Part shown: one piece after another, positions 1 through 12,245 of the stretch
How positions within the stretch are numbered: position 1 is the first letter of the stretch
How the letters are laid out: every line of letters starts with the position of its first letter
Source of the DNA: Artocarpus heterophyllus
Lineage: Eukaryota > Streptophyta > Magnoliopsida > Rosales > Moraceae
Length of the DNA: 64,000 bases
Assembly: GCA_025403435.1 (NCBI GenBank)
Contig: CM046337.1
Location: forward strand, 1,309,501-1,373,500
Direction: 5' to 3'
The notes under the pieces: model-generated
What the model was told of the DNA's origin: nothing
The model's database searches: none
The model's input: the letters and a program-made list of their open reading frames with translations, nothing else
Translations under genes and position numbers: made by a program

Positions 1-3000
1 TAGTTATTACCACTTTCACCGTCAGATGCATCTTCAAGCTTCGCAATTGCATCAACCAAAGATTGTTCATGGTCCTGTGATGAGGACCAACGTCACAAAA
101 TAATGCAAAGAAAAAGCACTCGGTGCAAGGAGAAGAGTAAAAGAATAGTTGTTCTTGGTTCTTACTTTCAGCACTTTTTTTGCCTTCTCAATTTCTATAG
201 GGTCGGGATGGCTAGCACCAAAAACTTTTTCAACCTGTTTTAAGTTAACGCATAAAGGAAAAAACGAGTCATCAAGTGAGCAGCTAATTAAAAAACATCC
301 GTAGAAATGAAGGGAAAAAAAAAAAAAAAGAATGAGAAATTAGTTTTCTTATACCTCCTTAATCAACGTGTCCGTGTGACGTATTTCTATATCACCCATG
401 CCCTTCTTCCCAATGCCGTTCTGTTGTAAAGGGAAATCTTTCTTTGGTTGACCCTTTGTCGTCCCTCTACCTCTTCCAGCACCAGGAACTGCACTACCGC
501 GTGCCATGGATTTCTTATTCCCTCGCCCGGGTCCAGGGCGGCCGCCTTTACGAGAAATCCCAGGATCTTCACCTTCCCATCTAATATCTTCAGGAGATAT
601 CTACCATTGGAAGGTACAAAGTCATTAGCAAGAAAGTATCTTGCAATGCTAAAGATATTACTGCTCCAAATATGATTTTATTACCCCAGGCAAACAGTTC
701 AAGAGGCAAACTATATAAGATGCTTACGCACTACACGGTACATGCCCCTGTATTAGCACTTTTGTCGAGTGCTAGGTGCCATCCGTACGTACATGGACAA
801 AATTAATTATTATTAATCAACTAATATTTACCTAATTTCCAGTCTAGAATGGTATAATGGTTCAAGTTGCATAAAAAAGAAGGTATCAAGATACAAGTAA
901 TCCAATTGACCAAGTAAGAGGACTTCAAATATATAATTTCTAACGACTCTTAAAACATTAAGTTACGAGTTTAGGCAAGTAATAACCCCTTGAAACCAGA
1001 AATTTTATAAAGAAAGGGAATATGGATGGAAAGCAAGCCCAACAAAATTCACCACCTTTCGAAACTAGCAATTTTATAGAGGGGAATATGCTAAAAGAAA
1101 ACGAACAAAATTCGGCTCCTGACAGCGGTGTAAGCCTCACATATTCAAGTGTAACCTTTTGATGGAAAAAAGAAAGTTAGGGGAGAGAAGTGCCACAACT
1201 TGTTATTCAAGTATTCAACATACATGGTCAAAAAAAGTATGCCACAATCTATTATTAAATGCCCAACAAGTATAAAAGATAAGGTAAGTGTAAATAAGAG
1301 GTTTTCATGCAAAGACGAATATTCACAACCATACAAGTTGCTTTCATTGAATTAATGAATTATGGACTAATAAACGCAGATTGACACCAGGATGCTGGTG
1401 CAAGCTACTAAATGTTCAAAATTGAAAAAAATGCATTTAGTACGAGTCATCAACCTGATGTACCCAATATAAATTCCTAAAAGTCAATTACAAAAGTAAA
1501 GCAAGTCTTCGTATCAAGTCATTAAGAGTCTCACGGTCGTAGCAATCATTTATTTTAAAACGAAATTTCAAACCTGAAAGGCATTAGGGAAACAAGGATT
1601 TTCTTCATTTATTCAAAACACCCAAAAAAAAAAAGAAGGAAATCAAAAGAAGGTGAGCTGTCTTACCTCTTTGAGATTAACCCATTCCCATGTCTCGTCT
1701 GCTGTATTAATATCATAAACCAGAGCATGTCGACCCTGTCAATAAAATAGGAATAGCAAGATTAAAAGGCAGCCCATATTTATTTAGATACGGATTTTTA
1801 TTATACTAAAAAAAATAAAAAAGATATTACCTCAAGAGCATTGTAGTCAGTTATAACAGCCTCGTAGAAGTGGTTGTCTTCAGGCCACCTCGTCCAAACT
1901 TTTCTTCCAATTAATGGATCAAAGGCTGCTCCCTCAGCAGCTTCAGTTGTTCCAAAGGCACCCGCGGAACCTCGATTTGTCGCTTGGGCCCTTCCAGCGA
2001 CACCAGGAGAAGGGTACGGCATGGACTTCATAGCAAATACGGCAGGTAGTATAATCCATTAACAAAGACTTAAAAAAAAAAAAAAAACCCCAAAAGGTTT
2101 GTCATCTCACCATGTTTGTCAATATCCAAAAACTCTTTCAACTTACTGATTTTGGCTTCTTGGTTCGAGCCCCTGGGGGAGGACCTGGACCTCGCCTTAA
2201 AGCTGATGAAGATGGCTGCATAGAGGGAGGCAGCGCAGGTGATGGAACTCCAAGAGACAAGGAAGCTACAGACTGGGACGTTTTCTGTTTTTTGCGCGAT
2301 GCTGAAACAGTAGGACTAGGTATGGGGTCATGGATCGGTTGAGGAGCACTAAGCATGCCCGGTTGAAGCCCGCTTGCCTTTCTCCATTCCCTATCAGCAT
2401 AATTTATTACACTCTGTGAAAACGCGGAACTGACTGAAAGTAACCTATATTTTTCATGAATTTGCTCAGCATAACATGTAATGGCATAATCAGACCTAAT
2501 CCTCCGAATCATGTCGTCAGCATTAACCCTGGATAGAAGCTCCCTGTGTTCCTCATCAGACACTCTCAACTCCTTTCTTAGTTCCGTAATTAAGCTCTCC
2601 TTATCCTGAATATACAAAAATGAAAGAGCAAGACTTCTGAAGACTTTTTCCTCACATGAACAGCAGAAAGAAAGAAAATGAAAAATCAAATAGCTACCCA
2701 AGTGATGGCATCAGATTGAGCTTTAAAGGCTCGAAGTACTGAACAGTATGCTTCTTGCTCAATGTGGTGGATCTGGGTTTCCATGTCACCATGTATTCTA
2801 GGTATCGGTGCAGAGCCAACGGGTGCAGATCTTCCATTTCCAGAAGCACGACCTCCTCGTTGGAATCTATTTTGATGAGAAGGAGGAAGATCATCGTCTG
2901 TACCTGCAATAAATTCAAAAATGAGGAAACATTTGAATATCTATGTGCAAATTCAAAGTTTGTAGGCTTGTCAAAAAACAGGATAGGGGACATGACATAC

Positions 3001-3953
3001 AAACAGACAAGTGACTGGGAACTAATGTATCCTAATTGTCATCCAGTGCCATAAGCTTCTCTAGCAAGTAAAGAATTTTACTGAAATGCTGTTACATATT
3101 AAATGCCAAAAACAAGTTACATTCGCAAATTCATATAACCGTTAAGAATATTTTAAATGAATGTCTACATATTAAATGCCAACCATTAAAACTGTCCCAA
3201 CATCTGTAATTTATGACTCACTTAACCAGCTATTCATGTCAAACTAATCTAACATTAATTATAACTCATAAATCTTACAGTACGTAGCATTAGAGAGATA
3301 TATGTTTGGAAATTGGAATAAATAACAACAATTTTCTTCCTATAGAGCTAATTACTCTTCCTACACAATCTCTCTTCAAATACCTCTAAAGTCAACTTCA
3401 AATCAATACACGAAACAAGAAGAAGCTGCGATAATTACGCCATAGAACGAGATCTGACAAACTTGGACTATTGAGAGTTGCTTAAAAAGTAAAGATGTTT
3501 GTTTCTTCAAGTAAAAAGTAACGTCTTCAAGAACTTCATCAAGTTGATCTAAAGTGAGGAACTTGGGTGAGCATTACTTCAATCATCAGATATCCTAAGG
3601 TCAAAGTAACCATAAAACATACAGAACTCGCTGAAGCTTACACTAATCTTTACACTAAGCTCCATAAAGTCCATTAAAAGTAAGATCTTTAGTTTCTAAA
3701 TCAGAAAATTCCCTTCAAATTAACTGGGGGAATCGCAAGCTGAGAGTAACTAATCCACAACAAATCAAGAATAAAACTCAATCAAGTCAAAATCAGTAAT
3801 TTTCACAACAAAGAAGACACGATTTGCGACTAGATAGAATCCATCGAAATTCAGCTGAGAAATCCGTTAAATAAAAACGCACACACAAAAAGAATATTTG
3901 AACAGAATCTTCTCAAGTAGCTCACCACTGCTATCAGAGAGCCCGTAGTCCAT
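1..3953 (-). CDS. EML: EMSY-LIKE protein (ENT plus Agenet/Royal domain), 3' end outside window
   Basis: Histone-reader type nuclear protein. I read eight minus-strand exons: 3953-3926, 2903-2698, 2605-2147, 2025-1831, 1735-1667, 600-355, 234-166 and 74 to beyond base 1; the frame stays open across every junction for 448 residues. The first ATG is at 3953-3951 ([10 protein letters not shown]). Residues about 53-135 form an ENT domain ([20 protein letters not shown], then an [15 protein letters not shown] helix). Residues about 266-319 form the Agenet/Royal (Tudor-like) fold, with [20 protein letters not shown] and [11 protein letters not shown] basic G/R/P-rich stretch (residues about 325-360) and an acidic C-terminal helix follow. 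The fourth exon acceptor (GAAG before TCC, 2026) is weak and is chosen because it keeps the frame. ENT plus Agenet is the signature of plant EMSY-LIKE proteins, linked in Arabidopsis to immunity and chromatin; which EML paralogue this is cannot be settled here. Confidence 0.9.
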
Positions 3954-4852
3954 TGCGACCTCTGAAAAATCGAACCTTTGACCAAAGCCCCAGTACACCG
4001 AAGTCGAAGAAGCTTGAGGACAGCAAAAATTGCGTCGATTTCTTCGGAAGCTCGAGCTGGTAAAACCTAGTTGGGGTTGAAACTGGCCAAATCACAGAAA
4101 TTGGCTACAATTCCAGGCATGAATCGGAACTTGAAGCTAAGAGAAGTTCAATTCGAAGGTCAGAGAGGCTCAGAGAAGACGATCGATCGGTGAAGGAGAG
4201 ACCAAATTGCGGCTTGGGAGTGTTTTCTTCGAATTGTGGGGCAAAATTGGAAATTTGAGGAGTTTAGGGGCACCAAAATTTATTTTTATTTTTATTTTAT
4301 TTATCCCTGTACATTTGGTAAATTAGGGCAAAGAGATTGGACGGCGGTATCTGTACGAACAAGAACGATCGATCGGACGAGACGGATTGGGGGAGGGAAG
4401 GCGGACTTGAAACGAGTTTATGGCGCTTCCCTTTTTCAGTTCATAGTTCTTTTGAGTTCCGCTCCGGCCATTGTCTGACCGGCCCTTACTGAAACGCGTT
4501 TCTTTTTTGCTGTTAACAAAAAGTAAAATGCGTTTCTTGTGTGGGGTAAAATTTAAAATCCTCTGATTTTCTTGTTTTATCTTTTGTAATTGTTTCCTAA
4601 ACATAATCATCGGACTCTAATCTTGATTAGTTAGAGTTTAAAGTGTCTGATCTCTTCTGATATGCATTTTTAAATCACCGTCTCTCCAGGGCCGTGAATT
4701 GTTTTCGTCTGAATAAATATATGCGAGTCAATCTCTCAAATTCGACCATGTAATAAATTGCAAGCTATTCTTTCAACGATTGATAGCGACGAAATTATGG
4801 AAGGTTGTTTGGTAGTGGTGAAAATCATTTAATTTTTATCATAATTTTATAA
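3954..4852. other. Intergenic: EMSY-LIKE 5'UTR and promoter side
   Basis: Non-coding stretch upstream of the EMSY-LIKE start. The part to about 4230 reads as its 5' leader (moderate GC, no stable frame). The remainder is shared upstream DNA between this gene and the divergently oriented SELO gene. No further gene seen. Confidence 0.4.
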
Positions 4853-5175
4853 GATGTTTGGAAAAATGGTGCGAATCAATGGTGGAAACCACTTTTATTG
4901 TAGCATGTGAGAGTTTTATATTGTAGCATATTTTTTTATTGTTACTGTTACATGTGAGAGCTTTATACTGTTCATAACTGAGATTACTGTTCATAACTGA
5001 GATTGTGGTGGGAACTGAGTCGTTCCCACCACTGCCAAACCCCTCCTTAGTTATTAATAGTGTAAAGCTCTCACATGCTACAGTACAATAAAAAAATATG
5101 CTACAATATAAAAGTCTTACATGCTATAATAAAAGTGGTTCTCATTATTGATTTTCACCACCTTTCTAAACACCT
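4853..5175. repeat. Foldback (MITE-like) element with long inverted arms
   Basis: The left arm (about 4853-4990: TTTGG..GTGG, then CCACTTTTATTGTAGCATG, then GTGAGAGTTTTATATTGTAG) reappears as its reverse complement in the right arm (about 5040-5175). Both arms carry GTAGCATGTGAGAG and GCATATTTTTTTATTGT. The centre holds a short direct duplication (ACTGTTCATAACTGAGATT twice, about 4968-5005). There is no coding capacity. A shorter relative with the same TGTGAGAG core lies at 26757-26893. The length (about 320 bp) and near-palindromic shape fit a non-autonomous DNA element that could transcribe into a hairpin. Confidence 0.7.
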
Positions 5176-5423
5176 AATAATTTGTCCAAATAAATAAAAA
5201 AATCAATGGAAAACATTTCTAGTCTTTTATTTAAGGTAGATGTTGTTGTTACGTATCCCATACAAAATAAAACGGCAAAAGAGACACATCTATTCACAAG
5301 TCCCTTTTTTTTTACATGTCCAAACCAAAAATGTCCTCTCTTTAATAAAAATCAAAATCAAAGAAACAAACGAAACATAAAAACAAAGAAAAAAAAGGGA
5401 AAAAAAAGAAAAAGAAAAAATTA

Positions 5424-8400
5424 ATGCAAATGCTTTTCCATTTCTCATCCAAGGCCTCTTCATTTTCACTCCCTTCTCTCTCTCACCTCTCTCGCTCCGC
5501 CGCTTTCCTCCGCCACAGCCACCGGTCTTCGAAATTCCCATTTTGCCCCTCGCTCTCGCCCAAATTTCCTCGGTTGCCCCTCGCATGTCACGCTAGCTCC
5601 GGCGGGGTTTCAATGGACTCTCCCTCTCCCTCGCCGGACACCGCCGCGGCCGCCACCATCTCACTCGAATCCGTGGCGCGTGATTTGCAGAACCAGAGCC
5701 TGCGCGGAGGCGAAGGTCAGCGAGACGATGATTTTGGCAACGGCACGAAAAAATCTAGGTTGAAGCTCGAGGATCTGAATTGGGACCACTCGTTCGTCCG
5801 TGAACTGCCTGGTGATCCCAGGACCGACACTATGCAGCGGGAGGTTTGATTTGTTTATTTAATTTTTTGATCTAATATTATGTTTGGTTGCTGAGAAAAT
5901 GGCGGAAAAGTGAAAAAGGCTTACGCTTTTCTAATCCAAAATGTCTGGAATGTTAATTGCTTATGATGTTTAATCGAAAGAGACATTTTATCTTAAAATT
6001 TTCCAAGAAATTGTTCAGATTTTATTTGTTTTGATTTTTCAGGTTTTGCATGCGTGTTATACAAAAGTGTTACCTTCAGCGGAAGTGGATAAGCCGCAGC
6101 TTGTGGCGTGGTCGGAATCCGTGGCTGAATTGCTTGATTTTGATCCTAAAGAGTGAGTTATCTCGTTGTGAAACCTGGAATACAAAAGTAGTTCAAAACC
6201 CAAACTTTATATTAAAGAACATAACAGAGTGTTAGGTGAGTTTCTTTGATAATAGAAAATATCATTTATTCACTTGGCACTACATTAATTCTACCATATG
6301 ATACGCAATAGTCTCGAGATTTTGAGAATATTTTGAAGTAACTAACTAATGATGGCTGAAAGTAAAGAGAAAATTAGTTCACTTTTTGTAGTTATGATTC
6401 ATGAAGTTTTTTATTCATTAAGTTTTTTATGTCATCTTCACGGAACTAATAATAGCTGTGTTGGGGTTTCAGGTTTGAGAGACCAGATTTTCCTCTTCTG
6501 TTCTCTGGGGCGTCTCCTTTGGTGGGAGCGTAAGTGTTACACTCGAGATTGTGTTACGAGATATGAATATTTTAGGCCCTTAGTGGTTTTCTATACAATC
6601 GTGATTGAATGGTTGTTTTACAGTGTGCCTTATGCCCAATGCTATGGAGGACATCAATTTGGAATGTGGGCTGGGCAGTTGGGAGATGGTCGGGCAATAA
6701 CTCTTGGGGAGGTTCTTAATTCTAAGTCTCAAAGATGGGAACTCCAGCTTAAAGGAGCTGGGAGGACTCCATACAGCCGATTTGCGGATGGGCTTGCAGT
6801 GCTGCGCAGTAGCATAAGGGAGTTCCTTTGCAGTGAGGCAATGCATGGTCTTGGAGTTCCAACAACTCGAGCTCTTTGTCTTGTGACGACAGGGAAATTT
6901 GTTACCCGAGACATGTTCTATGAGTACGTTCGGCAGACTTGGATTGCTATGCTATTTGCACTTTCTTGTCACATGCATGGTTTTCTTTTGTTGTAACTTA
7001 TTAAACTTAAGTTAAAAAATATGAGTTACCCTTGTCTATTTATTTAAGAAGGTACCTTCCATTTTCGATAATCCGGATAAATTTCTCCCCTTTTAGTGGG
7101 ATTGAAGATTACGACAATCTTGCTAAGCCTAACAGTGACAGAAGAAATTGGGTATCATGTATGCCCAAGAACCATATCCATTAAATCTCTGTGTTTTCAT
7201 GTGAGTTACTAAAGTGACATGCATTTATTTGCAGTGGGAACCCAAAGGACGAGCCTGGTGCAATTGTCTGCAGAGTTTCCCAATCCTTTCTGCGGTTTGG
7301 TTCATACCAAATACATGCATCTAGAGGCAAAGAGGACCTTGGAATTGTTCGTGCCCTTGCAGACTATGCCATTAGGCATCATTTTCCTCATATTGAGAAC
7401 ATGGACAAAAGCGAGACTTTATCTTTTAGCACAGGCGATGAACATCATTCAGTTGTGGATTTGACTTCTAATAAGTATGCAGGTAATGTCAGAAGTTTGC
7501 TCTTGTGCTAGTGAGACATACTAATAACTCTAGCCTACATATATGTTAAATTATAAACCTTCACGGCTTCACTTATTATGAAAAGGACACAAGTTCAACT
7601 ATAGTTAAAGCGTTTTGGCCTCGGAAACAGACACAAGGTTTAATTTGTTACTATGATACACCCTCTGAAAATAACTGAAGAAATACTTTTGTGTGAGAAT
7701 TTTAAACTTGTTCATTACCTTATTGCTTTTGTGGTAATCTCATACAGCTTGGGCCGTGGAGGTTGCTGAGCGTACTGCATCCTTGGTTGCTAGCTGGCAG
7801 GGGGTTGGTTTTACTCATGGTGTTTTGAACACTGATAACATGAGCATTTTGGGACTCACTATTGATTATGGTCCTTTTGGATTTTTGGACGCATTTGATC
7901 CAAGTTACACACCAAATACTACAGATCTTCCTGGCAGAAGATATTGTTTTGCAAATCAGCCTGATATAGGCATGTGGAATATTGCTCAGTTTGCCACAAC
8001 TTTGGCTGCTGCTCAGTTGATAGATGATAAAGAGGCAAATTACGCCATGGAAAGGTAGTTTCGATTGGCTGATCTTTGTTCAGAAGAGAATTTCATAGTT
8101 AGCATGTACTTGATGATTTTTGCTCTTTGACTTCTTGCAGATACGGAACCAAATTTATGGATGAGTATCAAGCTATAATGACTAGAAAACTTGGTCTTCC
8201 TAAATACAATAAGCAGTTGATCAGTAAACTTCTTAACAACATGGCTGTTGACAAAGTTGATTACACAAATTTCTTTCGCTTGTTATCCAACATCAAAGCT
8301 GATCCCAGTATCCCGGAAGAGAAGCTGTTGGCCCCACTTAAAGCTGTTCTATTAGATATTGGAAAGGAGCGCAAAGAGGCGTGGAATGGATGGGTAAAGT

Positions 8401-9034
8401 CCTATATAGAGGAGGTATGATAACGATGTGTTTTCTGTTATTCGGCTACATGCAAACACACCTAAAACACATTCATACAGGAAAATCCCTGGTTTTTGAA
8501 AATCTTTGCACGGTAGATATTTAGCATTTCTCGTTTAAGCATTAATTCCATTCTTCTAACATGTAACAATAACGGTACTTCTTCAATTGTGTTTCGAATT
8601 GCGTTAGTTTGTTGGCAAAATTTTCAGAAGGGTCTAAAGTTTCGACCTCCTCACTCTGGCTGTGAGTGTGTATGAAGAAGCAACTAACATATGGTCGTCA
8701 AATATCCGACTACTGGATCTCTCTATTTCACTGTGACTATTTATTGAACGTTTCTCTCAATTTTATTTGGTTTTTGCAGCTAGCGGCAAGTGGCATATCA
8801 GATGAAGAGAGGAAGGCCTCCATGGATGCAGTGAATCCTAAGTACATTCTCAGGAATTATCTCTGCCAGAGTGCCATTGATGTCGCCGAACAAGGTGACT
8901 TCGGAGAGGTTCGAAGGCTGCTTAAAGTAATGGAGCGGCCATTCGATGAGCAGCCAGGAATGGAAAAATATGCTCGCTTGCCTCCAGCATGGGCATATAG
9001 GCCAGGAGTCTGCATGCTTTCTTGTTCTTCATGA
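5424..9034 (+). CDS. SELO: SELO/YdiU-family protein AMPylase (pseudokinase), Cys form
   Basis: Eight coding exons: 5424-5843, 6043-6152, 6473-6529, 6624-6923, 7235-7482, 7748-8054, 8141-8414 and 8780-9034. All introns are GT..AG and phases agree; the product is 656 residues. Residues 1 to about 60 are rich in Ser, Arg and Pro and look like an organelle transit peptide. The SELO core follows: [37 protein letters not shown] (Lys239 is the likely ATP-contacting lysine), NTDNMSILG (Asp408, Asn409) and the DFG equivalent DYGPFGFLD (Asp418). The family transfers AMP from ATP to Ser/Thr/Tyr through a flipped ATP and is mitochondrial in animals and yeast. The protein ends CMLSCSS, with Cys at the antepenultimate place where animal SELO has selenocysteine; TGA appears only as the stop at 9032-9034. 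Length matches the family (about 660). The gene is divergent from EMSY-LIKE. Confidence 0.95.
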
Positions 9035-10078
9035 GTTGTTGCTGTTTTGTTCTCAATTCTCACCTTATATTATAGTCGCACCTTGAAAAAAAAAAAAAGT
9101 AAAAAATTTCATCTATTTATTTTTTAATTAATTTTTCTGGGTTAAAGAGAAACTTGCCATCCAAAAAAGACAAAAAAAAAAAAAGGTTTTAAAGAGGGTA
9201 ACTTCTTGTATATAATAGTGAAATTCAGTTTCTCATATAATAAATAGAAACAGTTGGTATATGTGTTGCTTCTTGCTTTAGTGTAGCCCCCCGGAGCCAG
9301 AGGATTCATTAATTATCACGGAATTAAATTTGAGTTTTTGCAGCTAGTTGAGGTTGTTGGTTTGTTATTCTATTGTTATTAACATAATTATTTTTATTTT
9401 CATTTTTGCTAAGAAATGGGTTTGTTATTTGACTTCCTTTGTGTTCCACCGATGGACTTCCATCATGTTCATCTGTTTTTTTTTTTTTTTTTTTTTTCAG
9501 ATTTGCATCATTTGTCATTAAAGAAATGTGCAGTCTTGAATGAAAATCGTTTGATTTGATTTTAGCTTTAATATCTAAAGTGCGTGTGCCATCGATCGTA
9601 AATAACAAACATTTAATTGGGTTATCTCAATCAATTGAATGCCGCAAAATTAATTTCAAGTGCTACAAAGTCAGACGAATTAAATGACTAGTAAATCATT
9701 GTCTCTGAATAAACTATTTAAATAATTGACACTACCATATCATTTTAATATTTATTTCCCGGCAAAAGAGAAATCGATTTAAATTTAAAGTGCCTTTGAT
9801 AACTCAATTAAATTAAAATTAAAATCAAAATTAAAGACGCTATATTTTTTTCTTTTAAAAAAGGTTATCTTTTGGTCTTATTTTGTTTTATTTTATTTTT
9901 TTGTGCAACATGCAAGTGAGACCACATTCCATTAGAAATTTTCTTAATTAAGAGGCTATTTTTTTAATCAGGATTTTTTTTTTTTGGCTCTTTTTTCAAA
10001 CTCTTCCTTTATCTTTGGGGGATTTTGATAAATGGTCTTAAGAATTTTTTCACTCGGTACAAAAGCCTTTACAACTCT
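9035..10078. other. Intergenic between SELO and LIP2
   Basis: AT-rich DNA with SELO 3' flank, A/T homopolymers (for example a T run at about 9476-9498) and no convincing coding frame or mobile element. Confidence 0.5.
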
Positions 10079-10086
10079 TATAAAAG
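10079..10086 (+). promoter_or_regulatory. Probable TATA box for LIP2
   Basis: TATAAAAG is followed about 30 bases on by a purine-rich leader (10130-10227) that ends in a strong splice donor, AA|GTAAGTA. This fits the start of the LIP2 transcript; no other gene reads from here. Confidence 0.5.
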
Positions 10087-10109
10087 AACATAACCAGCTT
10101 TCTTCCTCC

Positions 10110-11537
10110 ATAATCACGTCCGATCTGGTTTCTAGACCGAGAAAGAAAAAGGGTAAAGAGAGTTGAGATAGATAGAGAAGATAAGAGCAGTGGCAAGTCT
10201 GTGGTGGTTCGATTTTTCTCTAGCTAAGTAAGTACATTCTATTCCAAAGCTATGAAACTTACAACTTTTTTCTTCTTTCTTTTTGTTTTTGGCTTTTAAG
10301 TGTGGATTAAAAAATTCTTTCTAAATGTTATTAAAATTTCCTTGAATGCTTCTATCATAACAGTTTGGAAAAAAAAAAAAAGGTTTCAGAAAAGTTGTTC
10401 TTCTGAAAGCTACTTTGAAATTCTGGTTTGGTTAGCTGGATGCCCATTAAATGTTTGCTGAAATGCATATGTGAACGAACTATGTTGATTAAACATCGAC
10501 CACTCTTAAACAACCTAAACGGTTTTTATAAGTTGTGTGATTATTTTGTTTAAAATTACGTTGTTCTGTGTTTTGTTTTTAGTTACGTGGTGGTCTTGCA
10601 AAAGTGGGCACTACTTGAATCAGATCACTCTTTTGTGGATGAAAATGATGTTAAGGAAGAATAAATAATGGGTTCAACGAGTCAATGAATTAAGTAGTGC
10701 CGGCAATTTGGGTCACGATACGATGACACGACTCGAACCCGATACGAAAAATACAGGTTAGGGTTGGGAAAATAGGCCTCGGGTTGGAATTGGGTAGAAC
10801 CCGTCTGACCCGCACAAAAAATGGGTTGGGTTCGGGTCAACCCGAATCAACACGAAATCAACCCGAAATAACCTGTAAAAAATGTGTCGAAATAAGGTTG
10901 ACCCGATAATTAACTTGAAAATTGTTAATCAACCCGTGTAATCCAAATTGAACTCGTGTGACCTTAATATAACCCATATAACCGGAAATTAATTTTAATA
11001 TGTCAAATTAGTCTAACATTTGTTGTATATCCAACTTGACATGATTCTAATTTCTAGCATATTTGTTTTTGTTAAACTTATACAAAATTTTGTTAACTTT
11101 TTTGATGGTTTTGTTTTGTTAGGTTATTGTTTATTTTATAAGCTTATTGTTGGGTCTATCGTGTTGTAGGTCTATCGGGTTTAGCGAGTCAGTGTGTTGT
11201 GTTAACACGAACATGCACAAAGTAACATATTGGCAGGTTGCACGGGTAGGGTCGGATCAACGCGTCTATGCATCAGGTCGTGTCCGGGTTGGGGTTTTTT
11301 TGACCCGTTGCCAGCCTTATTCTGGAGCAGCTGAAATAATTGTTGAGTGTTGCTTCATACTAAAACTGAAACTTTGAACTAGTTTTAGAATTTTTGAATA
11401 TGGGAATAATCATTTGGTAGTTTTGATGGCTAGCGACCATGTGACGAGTCAAAAAAAAAAAGAAAAGAAAAAGAACAAATTCCCTCATGTTATTTTAATC
11501 AGGAATACTGTATTTTTTGTGCTGTGCTCTGCAGGGA
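10110..11537 (+). other. LIP2 5'UTR exon and leader intron
   Basis: A leader exon (about 10110-10227) ends at the donor GTAAGTA (10228). The matching acceptor is the CTCTGCAG ending at 11534, three bases before the LIP2 start codon. The implied 1.3 kb intron lies wholly in the untranslated leader and contains the repeat at 10695-11329. The donor assignment is inferred from sequence only. Confidence 0.5.
10695..11329. repeat. Transposon-like repeat with GGGTCA terminal inverted repeats
   Basis: The left end (CCGGCAATTTGGGTCACG, from about 10699) pairs with the reverse complement of the right end (CTGGCAACGGGTCA, ending near 11329). The inside is dense in CCCGAA / GGGTT words on both sides and AT-rich in the middle, unlike the neighbouring DNA. 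No transposase frame is present and I find no clean target-site duplication, so class is not assigned. Confidence 0.5.
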
Positions 11538-12245
11538 ATGAGACATTTTCGAAATCTTGAGGTATGGAAAATGGGTATCGTCAACTATTTGGATGCCCTT
11601 AAGTGGCAAGAAAAACTGGCAAGTGCTAGAAAAGTCCATAAGATACCAGATACCCTTTTGTCCTTGCAACATCCACCTACATATACTCTCGGCAAACGGA
11701 GGACTGGCCACAATCTATTAATACCCGAGTCTGACCTTAAAAATTTAGGTGCTGAACTATGCTATACGCAGAGAGGAGGAGACATAACATTTCATGGTCC
11801 ACATCAAGCCATTTTGTATCCCATTATTTCTCTCCGTGATATTGGACTTGGCGCTCGGAGTTATGTGGAGAAACTGGAATTGACTATGATCGAATTGGCA
11901 TCTTTGTATGGCGTCAAAGCTCAATCTGGACAAACAGGTGAAACCGGGGTTTGGGTTGGAGATAGAAAGATTGGTGCTATTGGGGTTCGGATTTCGTATG
12001 CAATCACCTCTCATGGGCTGGCATTCAATATTGATCCAGATTTGAACTATTTTAAGCATATTGTGCCATGTGGGATTGCAGATAAGGAAGTTACATCATT
12101 GAGAAAGGAGACAAATATGGTGCTTCCTGCAGAGGAAATAATTCAGGAGCAGTTGATTTCTTGTTTTGCAAGGCAATTTGGCTACGACAGTGTTTCATGG
12201 AAGGAGGGTGATTCTATATTGTCTGCTGTCAGGGAAATTGAATGA
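11538..12245 (+). CDS. LIP2: Octanoyltransferase, mitochondrial LIP2 type (LipB family)
   Basis: Moves the octanoyl group from acyl carrier protein to lipoyl domains, the first step of protein lipoylation needed by pyruvate dehydrogenase, 2-oxoglutarate dehydrogenase and glycine cleavage H protein. It is a single 235-residue coding exon. I start at the ATG at 11538 (MRHFRNLEVWKMG), just after the acceptor ending at 11534; an upstream in-frame ATG at 11517 lies before that acceptor and would be spliced out. Visible LipB features are LQHPPTYTLGKRR, the substrate loop YTQRGGDITFHGPHQAILYP, the lysine in DRKIGAIGVR (Lys144) and the catalytic cysteine in IVPCGIADKEVTSL (Cys178). Plant LIP2 lacks a long plastid transit peptide, unlike LIP2p, and this start agrees with that. 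Confidence 0.95.
   Translation: MRHFRNLEVWKMGIVNYLDALKWQEKLASARKVHKIPDTLLSLQHPPTYTLGKRRTGHNLLIPESDLKNLGAELCYTQRGGDITFHGPHQAILYPIISLRDIGLGARSYVEKLELTMIELASLYGVKAQSGQTGETGVWVGDRKIGAIGVRISYAITSHGLAFNIDPDLNYFKHIVPCGIADKEVTSLRKETNMVLPAEEIIQEQLISCFARQFGYDSVSWKEGDSILSAVREIE

Noticed and set aside
2112..2342. Plus-strand open frame over the EMSY-LIKE gene
   Set aside because: It is the reverse shadow of the Pro/Gly/Arg-rich exon at 2147-2605.
7097..7151. Possible extra SELO exon with its own acceptor (TTTTAG) and the same first bases (TGGGA) as the real exon at 7235
   Set aside because: Its 55 bases would break the frame of the conserved DGNPKDEP region; at most a rare frame-disrupting exon, with no support beyond splice-like words.
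11517..11537. Upstream in-frame ATG for LIP2
   Set aside because: It precedes a strong CTCTGCAG acceptor and adds residues absent from the family; the ATG at 11538 fits better.
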